The position numbers and the translations under genes were made by a program. Below the pieces are notes generated by a model, which was not told the DNA's origin, ran no database searches, and saw only the letters and a program-made list of their open reading frames with translations. Below are positions 10,468 to 21,288 of a stretch of DNA of 60,000 bases, one piece after another. Source of the stretch: Takakia lepidozioides (taxonomy: Eukaryota; Streptophyta; Takakiopsida; Takakiales; Takakiaceae). Positions within the stretch are counted from its first letter, which is position 1. Each line of letters starts with the position of its first letter. Location of the stretch: the NCBI GenBank assembly GCA_030704615.1, contig CM060733.1, positions 3,908,001 through 3,968,000 of the forward strand, read 5' to 3'.

Positions 10468-10731
10468 TCCGATATCGTTGATGTCCAATAGCTTTGATAG
10501 TAATTGTTGGATCTACTACCTCGTCCATTGGATGTAATGAAGCAAAAGATGGTATAGCAATAAACATCGGAATAATACGAGGAGAAATGGTCCGAATAAT
10601 CTCTATAGTAGTTCCATGAACAATCCTTTCTGGAATTGGATTTCTTTTATAGTGAAGATGCCATGAAGCGCGAACCAACATCCGTGATACAAAGATCAAA
10701 ATAATGATTGGGAAGAAAAAGATATCATGAT
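10468..10731 (-). pseudogene. cox2: Mitochondrial cox2 exon fragment (cytochrome c oxidase subunit II)
   Basis: The minus strand reads [20 protein letters not shown], then [16 protein letters not shown], and ends [12 protein letters not shown] plus one base before GTGCG. This covers the transmembrane helices and the stretch up to GHQWYR of subunit II of respiratory complex IV. The exon ends in phase 1 at the position of the widespread plant intron cox2i373. Several codons carry C where land-plant mRNA needs U: TCA for Leu, TCT for Phe, CGG for Trp, CAT for Tyr. The Trp of HQWYR is CGA, which editing would turn into a stop, and one Val codon is missing in MDEVVVDP. Both are signs of decay after transfer. 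About 88 codons remain; nothing suggests expression. Confidence 0.9.
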
Positions 10732-10800
10732 GTGGGATAGGGGTCGGCGCTTGGTGCCTGCCCTCAGAACCATACGTGGCAGTTTTCCATCATGAAGCTC
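10732..10800 (-). other. 3' end of a group II intron (domains V and VI) preceding the cox2 exon
   Basis: From 10800 the minus strand reads GAGCTTCATGATGGAAAACT, then CACGTATGGTTC. This is the domain V hairpin with a GAAA tetraloop and the expected pairing of GAGC..TATG-type halves. It is followed about 30 bases later by CCCAC and the exon. It marks a second cox2 intron near codon 35. Which named intron it is cannot be decided by eye. Confidence 0.75.
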
Positions 10801-11123
10801 GATGCCTTGAACCTCGGCCTTGGGGGGGGGGAGGCGGAGCATACTTCGCCCCCTTCTCCGAAACAGAAGATGAAACGTAACGGCGCTACGCGCACATTGT
10901 GGTTGGTGTGGTCTTCCCCGAAATTCGGCGCACTACAGGCTACAACCTCTCCATAGTTAAGCAAGTATGTAGAATCGAAAATAAAAATATATATATTTTT
11001 CTTCTCCGGTCTCTCTTCGACTCTTTCGAGCTTGGGGGGCGCTACGCGCACCTTTGTTCGCGAAGCGAGCAAAGTGGGCGTGTGTTGGACAATTAGTTAG
11101 CGGGGAAGCTTGCGAAGAAGCAA

Positions 11124-11126
<3 letters not shown>

Positions 11127-11166
<40 letters not shown>
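11127..11166. repeat. (TA)n microsatellite inside the NUMT
   Basis: About 20 TA units, probably expanded after nuclear insertion. A related short ATATATA run is at 10,988. Confidence 0.9.
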
Positions 11167-11169
<3 letters not shown>

Positions 11170-11639
11170 CTCACCGTATTTTGCGAACTATTGCGGCGGA
11201 GTGGAATCACCGACGAGGCCGTGGGCTGATGGCTTCGTGACACGTAGCTAGGAAGGTGGGATCACTGGGGGAGTAGCAGTCCATTGTATCTTCCATCTCT
11301 GCATCTACAGGCTTTCACTCGCCCCTCAACTGAGATACGGACACGGAAAAGAAATAGATAGATTTTTTTCGTTCGCGTATGTAGTTCGAGACCTCATAGA
11401 GGATACGAAACAGTCTTAGGCTGATCCCCACAAGGCTGCTATTATGTTATGGGGATATTTCCTTTTTCCGAATCAAGTTGAGCATTGTGCATTGAAGTGG
11501 GTGTAGTAACAAATTCAACCCTCCCAAGCTCGAGGACAACAATACAGAAAGTAAAGTTGATTTAAATATCTCGTCGGTGTCCAAAGATGTGAATGTTACC
11601 AGTACTGCACTTTCTCAAAAGTAGAAATGCAATCGACAC

Positions 11640-12424
11640 TTTTTATGCATCAATGTTATGAAAAACATAGGGGTTCTGCCTGTCCGCTATGGGCTGCCTT
11701 GGGGCACATGCACTCTGGGCAATTTGGAAGGCTAGATGCACTTTAATCTTTGAGGGGAAGCGCCCCAGCATCAGAGCGATCCTTTGCAATTGTTTTTTGG
11801 ATCTGATGACTGAGGGGTGTAAAGCGTGGGTGTCCTTGCAAGCAGCTGTCAGCAGGTGCAGCGAAAGAAGGAGCAGACAACTTTTCGCGGATTTCGACAT
11901 CACCTGGGCCAAAGACGGTTTGCTCTGCACCAAGATCTCTAACTCTAGAATCGAATGGCATGACCACCTCCCCGGCAATTGGCAAGTCGCCAGCTGAGTC
12001 TGACGCCCCCGACATCAACTGTAAGCACAACAAGACCCACAGCTCCAAATCCAAAGTGCATCTAGATTTCAGTTGCTAGTTCCAACTTAGTCTTCGGGAG
12101 GTGCTAGTTTTGTGAATAGTACCCTCCAGTTTCTCCCTTTCTCATTTCTAACTGGTAGCTTGATCTACCTCTCTCTCCTTCTGTCATGGCTCTGATTAGT
12201 CTCCCTCTTTGGCTTGCCAGACTTATGCACCCCCCTGCTTAGCCACTATATGGCTTAATCCGGCCTTTTCCCCTTTTTTTTCTGTTTAGTGTTGGGTGTT
12301 CCCATGAGACACGCCTTTACGGTCTTCCTGGAGGTTATTTTTTCCTCCTTCTGTCATGTTTTCCCCTTTATTAATAAATTTCATTAGGGCCTCTTCCCCC
12401 TGTTTGGAAAAAAAAAAAAAAAAA
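11640..12424 (+). mobile_element. LINE family A, copy 1: 5'-truncated 3' end with poly-A tail
   Basis: The plus strand encodes ALWAIWKARCTLIFEG and SIRAILCNCFLDLMTEG, the C-terminal region after the zinc-binding reverse transcriptase domain of plant L1-type LINEs. It is followed by a 3' untranslated part with GGAGGTTATTTTTTCCTCC, an inverted repeat, and a run of 18 A ending at 12424. The same parts occur in order in copy 2. Fragment of a dead element. Confidence 0.8.
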
Positions 12425-14357
12425 CCTATCGCATGTGGCCAATGTGTGGGAAAGAGGAGAACTGATCCCGCCACCCCTTCTTACCTCTCTCCTAAATTCT
12501 TCATCAATTCGCAATGGTTGGGAGCTGTAGGTCAAACAAGGGGTTTCATTTGTTACTCCCTTATTATTTGGAGGGATACTTCTGCTAGTGACTTTCCTTG
12601 TTGGTTCGGCAGCTCGATTGGCCTCACCTACACTGCCATTCTATTGCTAGAAATATTGTCTGGTTCTAATTGGCTTGGTCTTACTTTCAAGACATCTACT
12701 GAGGGGTGGCTGGATTTTATTGGAACTGGGGGTGTACCTCTGGAAGAGGCATTCAGGATTAGGGTCATTGATTTCGCGACTGGCTCACTTGATCCCAGGC
12801 CTCCCCTTGGAGAAGAGATCTGTTGGGCCAAAAACACGCCCCTCATTTGGTTCCTTTGCTTCCCTCTCAGCAGATTTCAGTTGGATCCTGGAGAATGGAC
12901 TTGGAAGGATAGAGACAAAACACCTTTTCTTGGTTACAAGGTCAAGCAAGGATACAAGCTCCTGTTAGGTGACTCCTGCTTTGCTGCTAAGTGGAATGCA
13001 AAGTGGAACATTGACATGTCTAGACAATGATGGAATAGTATCTGGAAGGACGTCTTGGCCAAGCACAGATCGACAAAAGTCAAGGCTTTTCTGTGGAAAG
13101 TAGCTAATGATCCTTCCAGTGGCCATAACCATCCCAGAGCTAAACCACTGTTGTTTGGGATGTCGAGGAGGGATACAAGAGACAATTGAGCACTGTCTCC
13201 TTCACAGCTAGATCTCCTCCAGGGTGTGGAGCCATGTCACTGCCTTTTACTCTAAATGGGAAACCCTGCTGCCCATTTCTAACCACCAGCTACTTATCAA
13301 TTTACAGAATGGGTCCTCTTCGAAGGCCTGCTCAATATGGGCAAATCTGTTGACAGAGTTTATAAATCTACACACATCTACAACGAGATTTCACAGCCAG
13401 AGTCCTACGATCTGTATATTCAAACACGAGAGAGAGAGAGTAGTAAGTAGGAAACAACAAGACAACTATACTCTTAGATTCTTGAAAAACAAGATTTCAT
13501 AACAGTCAGGCTTTACGTCTATCTGTATTCTGTCCAGTAATGAGCAATCAATATATTTGACCAGCCGTCACTAATTTAAAATCAAACTCCTCATGATGAA
13601 GGTGTGTGGATGTAAATTGTTGTAATCCTACAAAATCTAAGAGCATTCTCTCTTTGGGCGATTTGGAAAGCTAGGTGCACTTTGGTATTTGAGGGAACAA
13701 GCCCCAGCATCAAAGGTATTCTGTGCAAAATTTATGCAGATCTAATGACTGAGGGCCATAAGGCGTGGATGGTTTTGCTTGCAGCTTCCAGCAGATGCAA
13801 TGATTGAAGAGGAGGTAACAGATGTTCTCGGACTTCGACATCACCTGGGCTAAAGACAACATCCTCTGCTCCAGGATCTCTGATACTAGAATCTCTTGGA
13901 ATGACAACATCCCCAGGGATTGGCAAATCACCTGCTGAGTGATATCAATTGATGTCACTAGAAGCTTAGCTCCTACAAATTGAAGGTCCAGCTGGATTTT
14001 GGGGCCTAAAAGAAGTATGGTGTTAACGCCTCCCTGATTAGACACTGGTTTCTTTATAGCTGTGTGGCCTTGCGCTTTGTTTGGCGATGGCATGTTTTCG
14101 CTAGCTGCTTCTTAGCTAGGCTCTTTCCCGCAGCCCCTAGAACTTTTGACTTGATGGAACAATCCCGTTGTTCTCCCCCCCTCCTTCATGTTTCTGGGTG
14201 CACCCCTGTGTTTCGCCTTCACGGCTTCCCTCGGAGGTTATTTTTTCCTCCATCTTGTTCTAATGTTTTTTGGAAATAAAGTTCGCCCAGCCCAGTGGCC
14301 TCTGACAGTCCCTTGTTCCTAAAACTGAAATAAAATAAAAAATAAAATAAAATAAAA
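12425..14357 (+). mobile_element. LINE family A, copy 2: 5'-truncated, interrupted
   Basis: Frames at 12,500-13,030 include LGEEICWAKNTPLIW and WTWKDRDKTPFLGYKVKQGY. After a stop comes WNSIWKDVLAKHRSTKVKAF with LWKVAND, the zf-RVT region. Next come a degraded ETIEHCLLH-like stretch and, at 13,650, LWAIWKARCTLVFEG and DLMTEGHKAWM. The 3' part repeats GGAGGTTATTTTTTCCTCC (14,235) and ends in an (AAATA)n tail at about 14,325-14,357. About 300 bp at 13,330-13,630 does not match the family and may be an insertion. Confidence 0.8.
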
Positions 14358-14371
14358 ACAGAGCCGTGTGC

Positions 14372-14835
14372 TTAACCCCTAAACGCCCGCCGGCCTCCGT
14401 TGATTTTTTACCAAAAAGCAGGGCCCGGCCAGAAAAACTAGCGTAAATTTTGAAAAACAATGAATCTTGAAAAAGTGACCGAACAATATGAAGCCACCTA
14501 CCCCAGGCAGGTCCTGCCCAATTTTGGAGCCAATCAGACAACTAGTGCGAAAACCCCACCGTTGCAAGTGGGGTCCATTTTTGGAAATTTGTGCAGCCCA
14601 AAATAAACCAAAATGGAGATTTGTGGTCAGGATGGAAAAAAATTGGACTGCTGTACCCGAAAACGTGGTGGCCGTTGGGCACGATTTAGGCAATCGATCT
14701 CGCATGGACCATCCTGATGCAGACATGCAGTGCACCCACCAAAAAAAACAAAAAAAGGCCAAAATCTGCTCCTGGCAGAACTATTTGTGTAAAAATAAAC
14801 GACCAATTTTGGGCCTGCGGGCGTTTAGGGGTTAA
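14372..14835. mobile_element. 456-bp MITE flanked by TTAA
   Basis: The left end is TTAA then CCCCTAAACGCCCGC. The right end is its inverted copy GCGGGCGTTTAGGGG then TTAA. The terminal inverted repeat is about 20 bp with one mismatch, and the TTAA at both ends can be read as a 4-bp target duplication. There is no transposase frame. TTAA plus a CCC terminus is the piggyBac pattern, unusual in plants. Because TTAA is itself palindromic, a TA-duplicating mariner-type origin is equally possible. It sits just after a LINE tail. Confidence 0.8.
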
Positions 14836-15584
14836 TTATCCCCTCACCTTCCACGCCACCTTTGTTTCACTTGTCATACAAGTCATCCAAGCCGTGCATT
14901 TACCCCAACCTTGTGAAGATGAAGACCACATCGATCGATTAGTCTAATGATGGCCAAGAGGTCCACAGTTCTTATTAGTTCAGATTCCTCCCCCCAGACT
15001 TCGACAAATTCGGCTTTCGTCATCTAAGTGGCACTAATGTCGGATGCCACTCACATGTATAATCCAATCAAGAGCATTTATTTCGGAGAGATGCTCCGGT
15101 CCACCTGCATGTTGGAATGAGGTTGGAAGTATAGACCGTACATGCCTCCAGATGCGGAGAACCTTAAATTGCCCAAGAGCATTACCAAACGGTCCCACCT
15201 TGAGGCTACAAATTGCCTAGAGCTCATCACTCCCTCTCCGTGTGCGTGCTCAAGAAAGCGGTAGTCATGTCAGGGGCTTTCATGTCAGGGGTTCTCCTCG
15301 AGTCTGAAGTCTGGGGTGAGTAGTGAGTACTCAACTTGATTTGACAGCTGCTATGTGCAGCATTGGTGAAGCACAGGCATCGTTTGTTGGACATGATGTG
15401 ATTGGGCAAGAATGGAACAACCATTGGGAAGGGTCCACGGAACAGCCATCAACAACCTCCCCACGGTCTCTTATACACATGTACATGCCCAGCCGCTATT
15501 TTAGTTCTGCGGGGCTGTCTCAAACCGTGCTGAGATCAACGAAAACCCTACACAACAGTAAATCAACAGTCACATCAATTGAGT
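14836..15584. other. Intergenic, no recognised gene
   Basis: Nothing recognisable apart from a segment at 15,325-15,415 that is repeated at 16,265-16,350. Confidence 0.5.
15325..15415 (+). repeat. Segment duplicated at 16,265-16,350
   Basis: CAACTTGATTTGACAG and CGTTTGTTGGACATGATG with GTGATTGGGCAAGAATGG recur, with small changes and a short indel, at 16,265-16,350 in the same orientation. The two copies bracket LINE copy 3. They are too far from its ends to be its target duplication. Confidence 0.65.
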
Positions 15585-16110
15585 AGGTGGGTTTTGATTT
15601 TGGAGTTGCGGTGCCGCCAATTAACCTCCAGCAGCTCCTCCCGCTCACATGAAGTTTACAGATGGGAGGTCGACGACCCAGGTAAGGAACAGATAGATCC
15701 GTTCTTAGAGTCAAATTTAAATCCGCAAGCAGCTCACGTTGTCTTCTTTGACAACATGTGCAAAAAATTGAAACCATAACATTCCATGCTTTCCTCGCCT
15801 CAGTCATCAAATCCCGAAAACTCGTGTTCAAAACAGCAGAGATGCTAGAATCTTTCCACAGCTGCCAGAGTGTGCGAAGGTCCAAGAAGCTCCCAGGACA
15901 CCAGTGAGAAGCATGAGAAAGGAGGGGGCAGCGAATTGCTTTCCAATTGGCATAGAAGGAAAGGACTCTGGCCCATACATTAGCTGCCAGCGGACACGAG
16001 ATAAGGCAATGCTCAATAGATTCAAGATTGGATCCAGGGCAAAAAAAGGGCAAAAGCCATGGTCCGGGTCAATAAAAGAACCAACAAGTTGCACTAGGAA
16101 CAAGGCAAAG
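15585..16110 (-). mobile_element. LINE family A, copy 3 (minus strand), 5'-truncated
   Basis: The minus strand encodes SIEHCLISCPLAANVWARVL, the C-terminal zinc-binding H/C motif of plant LINE reverse transcriptase, then FRDLMTEARKAWNVM and ELLADLNLTL. These parallel DLMTEGCKAWV and LFADFDITW of copy 1. A frame break separates this from the upstream part near 16,040. Confidence 0.75.
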
Positions 16111-18771
16111 CTACATATGCAGGGAAGGAATCAAACCTAATTGAAGATGGGTGCATTGGTGCCTTTGGTGCTGTTGGAGCAGTGCTTGGTAAGCATAGTC
16201 CCTGGATGCTTCTTTGAGTTTACGTGTAGAAAATTTGGCTGTTAGCTGAACTTTGCCACAGTTGGGTCATGGCCAACTTGATTTAACAGTATAGCAAATA
16301 TGAACCACACGAATCGTTTGTTAGACATGATGTGATTGGCAAGAATGGAAGCTTAAGTAAGCAAGACCTCACTTGTGCATGTATGTGTATGAGAAACCGT
16401 AGAGAGGTATGTTCTGTGGCTGATGTTGTGGCTCAGGGTAATTTGCTACAGGATTGGGAGGACTGAAATTGGCTCTCAATGTATGTGAGGGGGTGGTGCC
16501 AGGCATACGGAATGCTATTGATGAGGCCCCCTCACTGGCCAAGGAAAGCTTGTGTGTAAATCTATCTCTCAGCTGCAATTCCTCCTGTGTATATACCTCT
16601 CCTGTCTGTCAATCGGTCCCGTTGCCACCCTTTTTCCAGTGTCGGCTTCCAACTGTTCATGCTGACAAGAAAGCAATTGTACTTGTTCCAAATAACAATG
16701 ATCAACTGGGAGACAAATGAAGTCTTTTTCACTTTTGCCACTACGACACATAATGCTGCATCTTTTGTATTCTATTGGCACAAATACGTGATTCATGATC
16801 AAGAGTTCATAGAAGTTTGATCCTGGGTTTCCTTGTCAAGGTTGTTCACTTGCCAGTAATGACATTTGTGACGATGATAGCAGTTTCTTAGTAGGAGATG
16901 GGGCACGCAAGTGGGGCTTTGAAGCATCATATCTCTGCTGTGACCACTGCTGCTGAAGCTGACGAGGTATATATCTGAACACTTTCAGAGGGAAATGGGA
17001 TGGAATAGGAGCCAGTCGTGCTAAGACTGGCAATCATGAGTTGACCTGGTGTAGGGACAGAGTTTGAGTGGGGCTTGGAGGCAATATAATGCACATTTTG
17101 GTAGTCACCCTGTGATCAGTGAAGTTGAGACGCAGTGGCTTATAAGCAAGAAAGCACGCCAGCAGTGGGAAAAGTACAAGCACATGCTACAAATTGCCAT
17201 GTCAACATCCGGTGGGGAAACCCTCTCAGAACCTGATGCAGATGCATCTGAATGTTGGGGCAAGACAGGTTTGCATTCACATCAATTTTAACTCATGACA
17301 ATGACAACACCCCTGTTTGACACATGATACAGCTCAGAAGAAAAAAAGTGAGGCGATTTATATTGTTCATACAGCTTATATGGTTTTGAGAGAGAGAATG
17401 TACTGATGAGACCTTGTTTGCCCCACACCCAGTTTGGGCAGAACAAGAGGGAGAGAGAGAGAAAGTCCTCATCTGCGGTTCCATGCAAACATTGGCTATG
17501 ACATGCCCTTCCCGTAAATTACTGGCTTAAAACCACAGTTTTGAGGCCTCATTGATGATTGTTCTGACTGGTATCAATGTCAGTGATCTGCGGAGGAGTT
17601 GAGGTGGTGTCGTAGTAATTTAGCCCGTTTGTGAATGCTTAAAAATGTTGTTAGCACACAATTTTCTTTTCGTGAAACACGTGTTGTGGCCTCTGGGAGA
17701 TACTAATCCTCCTGGAGCGCTGGTAAGGGAGCCCATCAGTGTATATGAGACTGAACCCAAAATTGCTTTGGTGCTCCCCTCAATGTTACTGTTGATGTCT
17801 GTGTTGGCATGACATTAACTCGGCAGACTACGTTGATTCCAGCACTGCTGCTCCAGCCCTCTAGCTGGAAGCAGAGGTGGCGACTGTAGTTGTGTCGGCA
17901 CTACCAGTAACATGTTAAAGGGGAAGGGCACAGACAATGTACTCGTGCCACTCCCTACAAACGTTGGCTGGCCATAACTTGCGGCCTTGACCCTGCGGGA
18001 AACTAACCTTCCCGGAGCCTTTTGTGGGAGCCTTTTGTGGGGTTTGCACCCACCAGGGCTAGAGAAAGGGCCTAGAGAATGTACTCATAAGTTGCCGTAG
18101 CCTTGTGGCCATAGACCCTGCGCCCAGTTTGGGCGGAAGAAAAGGGAACAGATACTACCTTTGTGAGGGGCATAGGGAGAGAGGGGGAGAGGTATTGCTG
18201 TCGGCCACTGTACCTCGCAAGCTGGGCCTGACCTGCTTGTGAAGAAGTGCTGAATTTTCTGCTGGACAGAATGATGGCTTGTGGTAGTGGTGATGTGGGT
18301 ATATTGCTCTTACAGGCTGAGACCTTTGCACATTGTATGTGGCTTCTCTCTCTCTCTCCCATAGGCACTTGTGGCCATGTGCATCTTACAGAGTTTAGTT
18401 CTTTCTTTCTCAGTCTCCGTCACGTATGTGTCCCTTGGGCTGTATGGGCCTCCCCTGGATCCAATACATTTCTTTCTTTTTCCCCTCTCTCCCAATGTCA
18501 TCTCCCCTGGGCTCTTTAGGCCTTCTACAGACGCAGTAAATTTATTGTTCTCTCTCTCTCTGTTGGTGGTCTCTGGTCGGCTCACGAAAACTTCTTATTT
18601 ATCTTGCACTGCACTCTACTGAAGGTTGGTTGTATCAGCGTTCTGGTGTGAATTTTGTTCTCTTGACGGAAAAGAACCTGGAGAAGGCCTACGTGCTTTG
18701 AATCAGGATGATTGAAGCACACTTGGCTTTTTTTCCTAGACAACAGTCTGATCGTTGCTAACACATCTGTC
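16111..18771 (+). other. Unassigned region with possible exon-like stretches and two LINE-B 3' fragments
   Basis: A plus-strand stretch at 16,454-16,560 reads GGLKLALNVCEGVVPGIRNA then DEAPSLAKE, and 16,640-16,720 reads LPTVHADKKAIVLVPNNN. Both look protein-like but I do not recognise them and cannot join them. Short copies of the LINE-B 3' end (TGTACT-CAT/GAT followed by TTGCC and CCCAGTTTGGGC) lie at about 17,398-17,445 and 18,079-18,150. CT/GA-rich tracts occur at 17,388, 17,450 and 18,346. Confidence 0.35.
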
Positions 18772-19375
18772 TGTGTTCTCAACAGATTGTACTCATAAGA
18801 CGTTGTTTGCCGTAGCCTTGTGGCCATTGACCCCGCGCCCAGTTTGAGCGGGAACAAAAGGGACAGAACCTACCTCTGTCAGGGGCTGACGTTGGTAGTA
18901 AGACTTACCTCCATATAAAGAATTAATCCGGGTTTTCCAGATATCCTCTAGAAATCCCTTCACACAAGCATCAATCTGCTGTGTGTGATTTGCCCAAAAA
19001 CTAGGCCTCAGGAGGGCCTGGGCTTTTGGCTCAGCCTCGAGACTTTCAAAGTTGGTAAACAGGGGTACAGGCACAATTCCCTTAATAGACTTGAAGAGAG
19101 CGTCTCTTTGGTGAGAGAACCCCGGACAGTGTATCAGAAAATGAATACTGTCTTCAGATTGCCCACACAACGGGCAATTGCACTCTCCCTTTCCTCTCTG
19201 CTTCTGTTTGCTGTTCAAAGGTAGGCTTCCTGCCCTGAGTTTAAATTTCAGTCTAGTGCCGAGAGTGGGTAGACCCTTGAGGTCATCCAAGATGTCCTCC
19301 CCCATGTCACAGACTGGAAACAAGTTCAGGGAAGTTTTCTGCCTAACTTCATTTTCAACTTGTGTTCTCAACAGA
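18772..19375 (-). mobile_element. LINE family B copy with 15-bp target-site duplication
   Basis: TGTGTTCTCAACAGA occurs at 18,772-18,786 and again at 19,361-19,375, exactly flanking a 574-bp insert. The minus strand of the insert encodes CNCPLCGQSEDSIHFLIHCP, a CxxC...H...C zinc motif of non-LTR retrotransposon C-termini. It ends with a conserved 3' tail reading CTTATGAGTACAAT. It is strongly 5' truncated. The frame of about 190 codons is still open, so insertion is fairly recent. Confidence 0.85.
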
Positions 19376-20568
19376 ATGGACATGCGAGGCCAAATTTAGT
19401 CATGGTGGAGTTAGTAGCAGCGTTTACTTCACCGTCATGTGGAATTCTACTTGGGGAACTACATGGACCGACCAAAGGTGATACTCCCCATTAAGGTCTT
19501 TATTCTACTGGACTCCAACATCATATCACTTGTTTTGACATGGACTTCTTGCTAGGCATCTTAATAGTAAAGGTCCTTGTTGGGCTCTGTCTACATTATG
19601 CTTCTTGATTGCCTGAGATATGACAACCCTTTGTCTAGTACGGAGCCTCTTTGTGTTGCAATACTTTTTATTTGAGGTTGAAGTGGCCCAAAGTTTCAGG
19701 GTGGGTGTAGTCAAAGGTTGATGTGTAATGAGGGGGGGGAATGGGGGTTTGCACCTTGCAGACAATGATTTTGAGGCAGCCTAGTCATGCAGGAGTTGGG
19801 AAGGTTAGCCTTTTTGCTGCGCCCCATGTTCTTTCTTGAAGAAATTTGAGGAATCATCAGTGATATTATGGCTATGCATTGCATTGGTTTTGAACTTGAC
19901 TATTTTATACTTGCATTTTGGAGGTGGTTGGAGCAGTTCTGCTTTTGGGCAAGTCTAGACCAACGGTCTGTGGACTATCTCGGGAATTGTGACATAATTG
20001 GCCCCCCTTTCAAGGGTAAAGTGCCAAACTGATGGAGGGGAGTTTTGTCCCTGTGGTAGCACTGCTGCATGCAATCTACCGAAACTACAGTATCTTGAAG
20101 AAGAGGATGGTTTTTTCCACCCTCACCATCATTCAGATAAATTGACAATTTCCTAATGTGTTCTTCTTTTACTGTATTCTCTCTATCAACAAGGCGTGCT
20201 TTGTCGCGAGTCTGCAATCAGGAACCAGGTACGAGTAATTAGTTTTCTGAATCATCTCCACTATCTTGTACTGAAATGGAGAAATAAGCGTTCTCACTCT
20301 TGTAGTTGCAAGCTACCTTCATCACCTTTACCGCCAGGTAGAAGAGAAGCCCAAGAAGTCCAGCCCTCGTGCACACCGTGCACCCACTGGCCAGCCATGG
20401 ACGCATTCCACTTCATGATGAGAAGGCCCGGCACGGCCTTCGGCATGTCTGTAGCATCATATAATGGTGGGTTGCTGGGCCCTGGCCTGCACAGGTTGCC
20501 AGTTACCACCTACCTGTCGCCAAGTTGTTGATCCTACAAGCTGTGAGTGCAGCTCCGTAGCAGGTTGG
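19376..20568 (+). other. Unassigned region
   Basis: I see no confident gene. A plus-strand stretch at 20,397-20,500 reads MDAFHFMMRRPGTAFGMSVA then SYNGGLLGPG, which looks protein-like, but I cannot place it in a family. From 20,890 to the ankyrin gene I also see nothing recognisable. Confidence 0.35.
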
Positions 20569-20889
20569 AGATTAAAGGAATGTACTCATAAGACTGTGTT
20601 TGCCATAGCCTTGTGGCCATAGACTTCGTGTCCAGTTTGGACAGAAACATAGGGAATAGGAACTACCTTTATGAAGGGCTCACTCCGGTAGTGTGACGTA
20701 CCTTGGTAAAGACAAATAGTTTGTGCTTTCCAGATATCCTCCAGAAAACCCTTCACACAAGTATCAATCTGCAGTGTGTGAGTAGCCCAAAAGTTAGACT
20801 CCAACAGGGCCAGTGCTTTAGGCTCAGCCTCGAGATTTTCAAAGATGGTGAATAGAGGTGCAGGAACCATGTTCTTTGCAGATTAAAGG
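20569..20889 (-). mobile_element. LINE family B, second copy with 10-bp target-site duplication
   Basis: AGATTAAAGG flanks a 301-bp insert (20,569-20,578 and 20,880-20,889). The minus strand encodes VPAPLFTIFENLEAEPKALA and CVKGFLEDIWK, matching VPVPLFTNFESLEAEPKAQA and CVKGFLEDIWK in the 18.8-kb copy, and shares the same 3' tail. Confidence 0.8.
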
Positions 20890-21288
20890 GTGCCACCCTC
20901 GGCCAAACTTTCCCTGCATTCTTGGTTCCTGTTGGCCCTTTTGGATCTTGCAATTCAGGAAGACAAGCTCAACAGTATGCGTTTAGGAATGGCTATTCAC
21001 CTCTGTTATGCGCAGTCCTTTTTCTGTGTAGGTATCAGTGAAAACCCTTCATCCTATGAGATTCTTAAGCTTTCAAACTTCACATCATTGCTATACGTTT
21101 GGTTGTATACTCATATGCCTGGTTGCTGCAAAGAGAAGGGAAAATCAGGTGGTGGTTAGAGTGATTCTTTTATGTCAACATGCTTTGCAATATTGATCTG
21201 GTATCACCGAGGGATCTTCTTTAGTCAGATGTTTGATTTAGGTCAAAGATTATTCTATGAATGAAATTCAAAGATTCACAGTGGGTTG

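Larger units (their letters stand above)
9730..11470 (-). other. NUMT: nuclear insertion of mitochondrial DNA (cox2 exon flanked by group II introns)
   Basis: On the minus strand the block holds part of one group II intron, ending in a recognisable domain V, then a cox2 exon, then a second intron beginning GTGCG with a maturase frame. Introns and unedited codons are both present, so transfer was DNA-mediated. The left edge is cut by the copia LTR at 9730. The right edge is uncertain, about 11470. Within 10,790-11,330 the sequence GGGGCGCTACGCGCACC and variants recur, and a (TA)n run interrupts it. An unrecognised mitochondrial origin for 11,200-11,470 is likely but not proven. Confidence 0.8.

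Noticed and set aside
10451-10735. Functional nuclear cox2
   Set aside because: No start, no targeting sequence, retained organellar intron ends, unedited codons and only part of the protein.
14488-14835. 115-codon frame as a gene
   Set aside because: It lies wholly within the TTAA-flanked MITE and has no transposase motif.
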